Origin: an uncultured bacterium
GTDB lineage: Bacteria; Bacillota; Clostridia; Lachnospirales; Lachnospiraceae
Direction: 5' to 3'
Assembly: GCA_905214365.1 (NCBI GenBank)
Contig: CAJMMH010000201.1
Location: 1 to 5,397 of the forward strand
Length of the DNA stretch: 5,397 bases
Part shown: positions 5,326 to 5,397 of the stretch, one piece after another
Position numbering within the stretch: the stretch's first letter is position 1
How the letters are laid out: each line of letters starts with the position of its first letter
Program-made: the position numbers and the translations under genes
The notes under the pieces: model-generated
What the model was told of the DNA's origin: nothing
The model's database searches: none
What the model saw: only the letters and a program-made list of their open reading frames with translations

Positions 5326-5346
5326 AGAGTGCATAAAATGTGCTCT
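5326..5346. repeat. Imperfect hairpin downstream of spoVAB
   Basis: AGAGTGCAT (5326-5334) can pair with ATGTGCTCT (5338-5346) over 9 positions, two of them G-U, around an AAA loop. No T run follows directly. It may be a 3'-end structure of the spoVAAB transcript. Confidence 0.35.
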
Positions 5347-5349
5347 CGG

Positions 5350-5385
5350 AATCTTTTGGTGCTTGATTTTACGAGAAGATTTTTT
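5350..5385 (+). terminator. Weak terminator-like element at the window end
   Basis: AATCTT (5350-5355) pairs with AAGATT (5376-5381), followed by T to 5385. The stem is only 6 bp and AT-rich, and the loop is 20 bases, so it is a poor terminator on its own. It would fit the lack of a following spoVA gene in the window. The stretch 5268-5397 otherwise holds nothing I can call. Confidence 0.25.
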
Positions 5386-5397
5386 GTCAGATGTGTT

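Noticed and set aside
5338..5397. Open frame from an ATG running off the window end
   Set aside because: It has no ribosome binding site, lies in a hairpin arm, and its translation does not resemble SpoVAC or any family I know.

Overview
The window looks like a chromosomal piece of a spore-forming Clostridia bacterium, most likely a Lachnospiraceae-type member. This rests on a complete spoIIAA-spoIIAB-sigF operon followed by spoVAA-spoVAB, strong AGGAGG-type ribosome binding sites, and roughly balanced base composition. All supported genes lie on the + strand. The species-level placement is inference.

Layout. (1) Positions 1-373 hold the C-terminal third of a thiamine-diphosphate enzyme, recognisable as phosphonopyruvate decarboxylase (aepY), closed by a clear intrinsic terminator at 409-438. 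(2) Positions 541-2205 form a two-gene unit. The first gene encodes a 45-residue acidic, probably coiled-coil protein missed by ordinary ORF length cut-offs. The second encodes a 503-residue zinc-ribbon/TPR protein with one central membrane segment and more TPR-like sequence on the far side. I do not recognise a function for either. A strong terminator at 2258-2299 closes the unit. (3) Positions 2388-3993 are the spoIIA operon: anti-anti-sigma factor SpoIIAA, anti-sigma kinase SpoIIAB and forespore sigma factor SigF, with tight spacing. (4) Positions 4150-5267 are spoVAA and spoVAB, the first genes of the dipicolinic-acid uptake operon. They are preceded by a good candidate SigG-type promoter (4058-4087) and a hairpin beside the ribosome binding site. 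The last 130 bases hold no gene I can support; spoVAC does not begin within the window.

How it works together. By family knowledge, SpoIIAB holds SigF inactive. Dephosphorylated SpoIIAA releases it, SigF switches on the forespore programme including SigG, and SigG in turn drives spoVA, whose products move dipicolinic acid into the spore. The window therefore carries the start of the forespore cascade next to one of its late outputs, as in Bacillus subtilis.

The core sporulation part is ordinary. The less ordinary points are the unrecognised small-protein/TPR membrane pair upstream, a 38-residue Cys-containing N-terminal extension on SpoIIAB, a repeated translation-start design with short overlapping minicistrons ahead of both transcription units, and near-identical start regions for spoIIAA and spoIIAB. 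I found no CRISPR array, insertion sequence, tRNA or rRNA.
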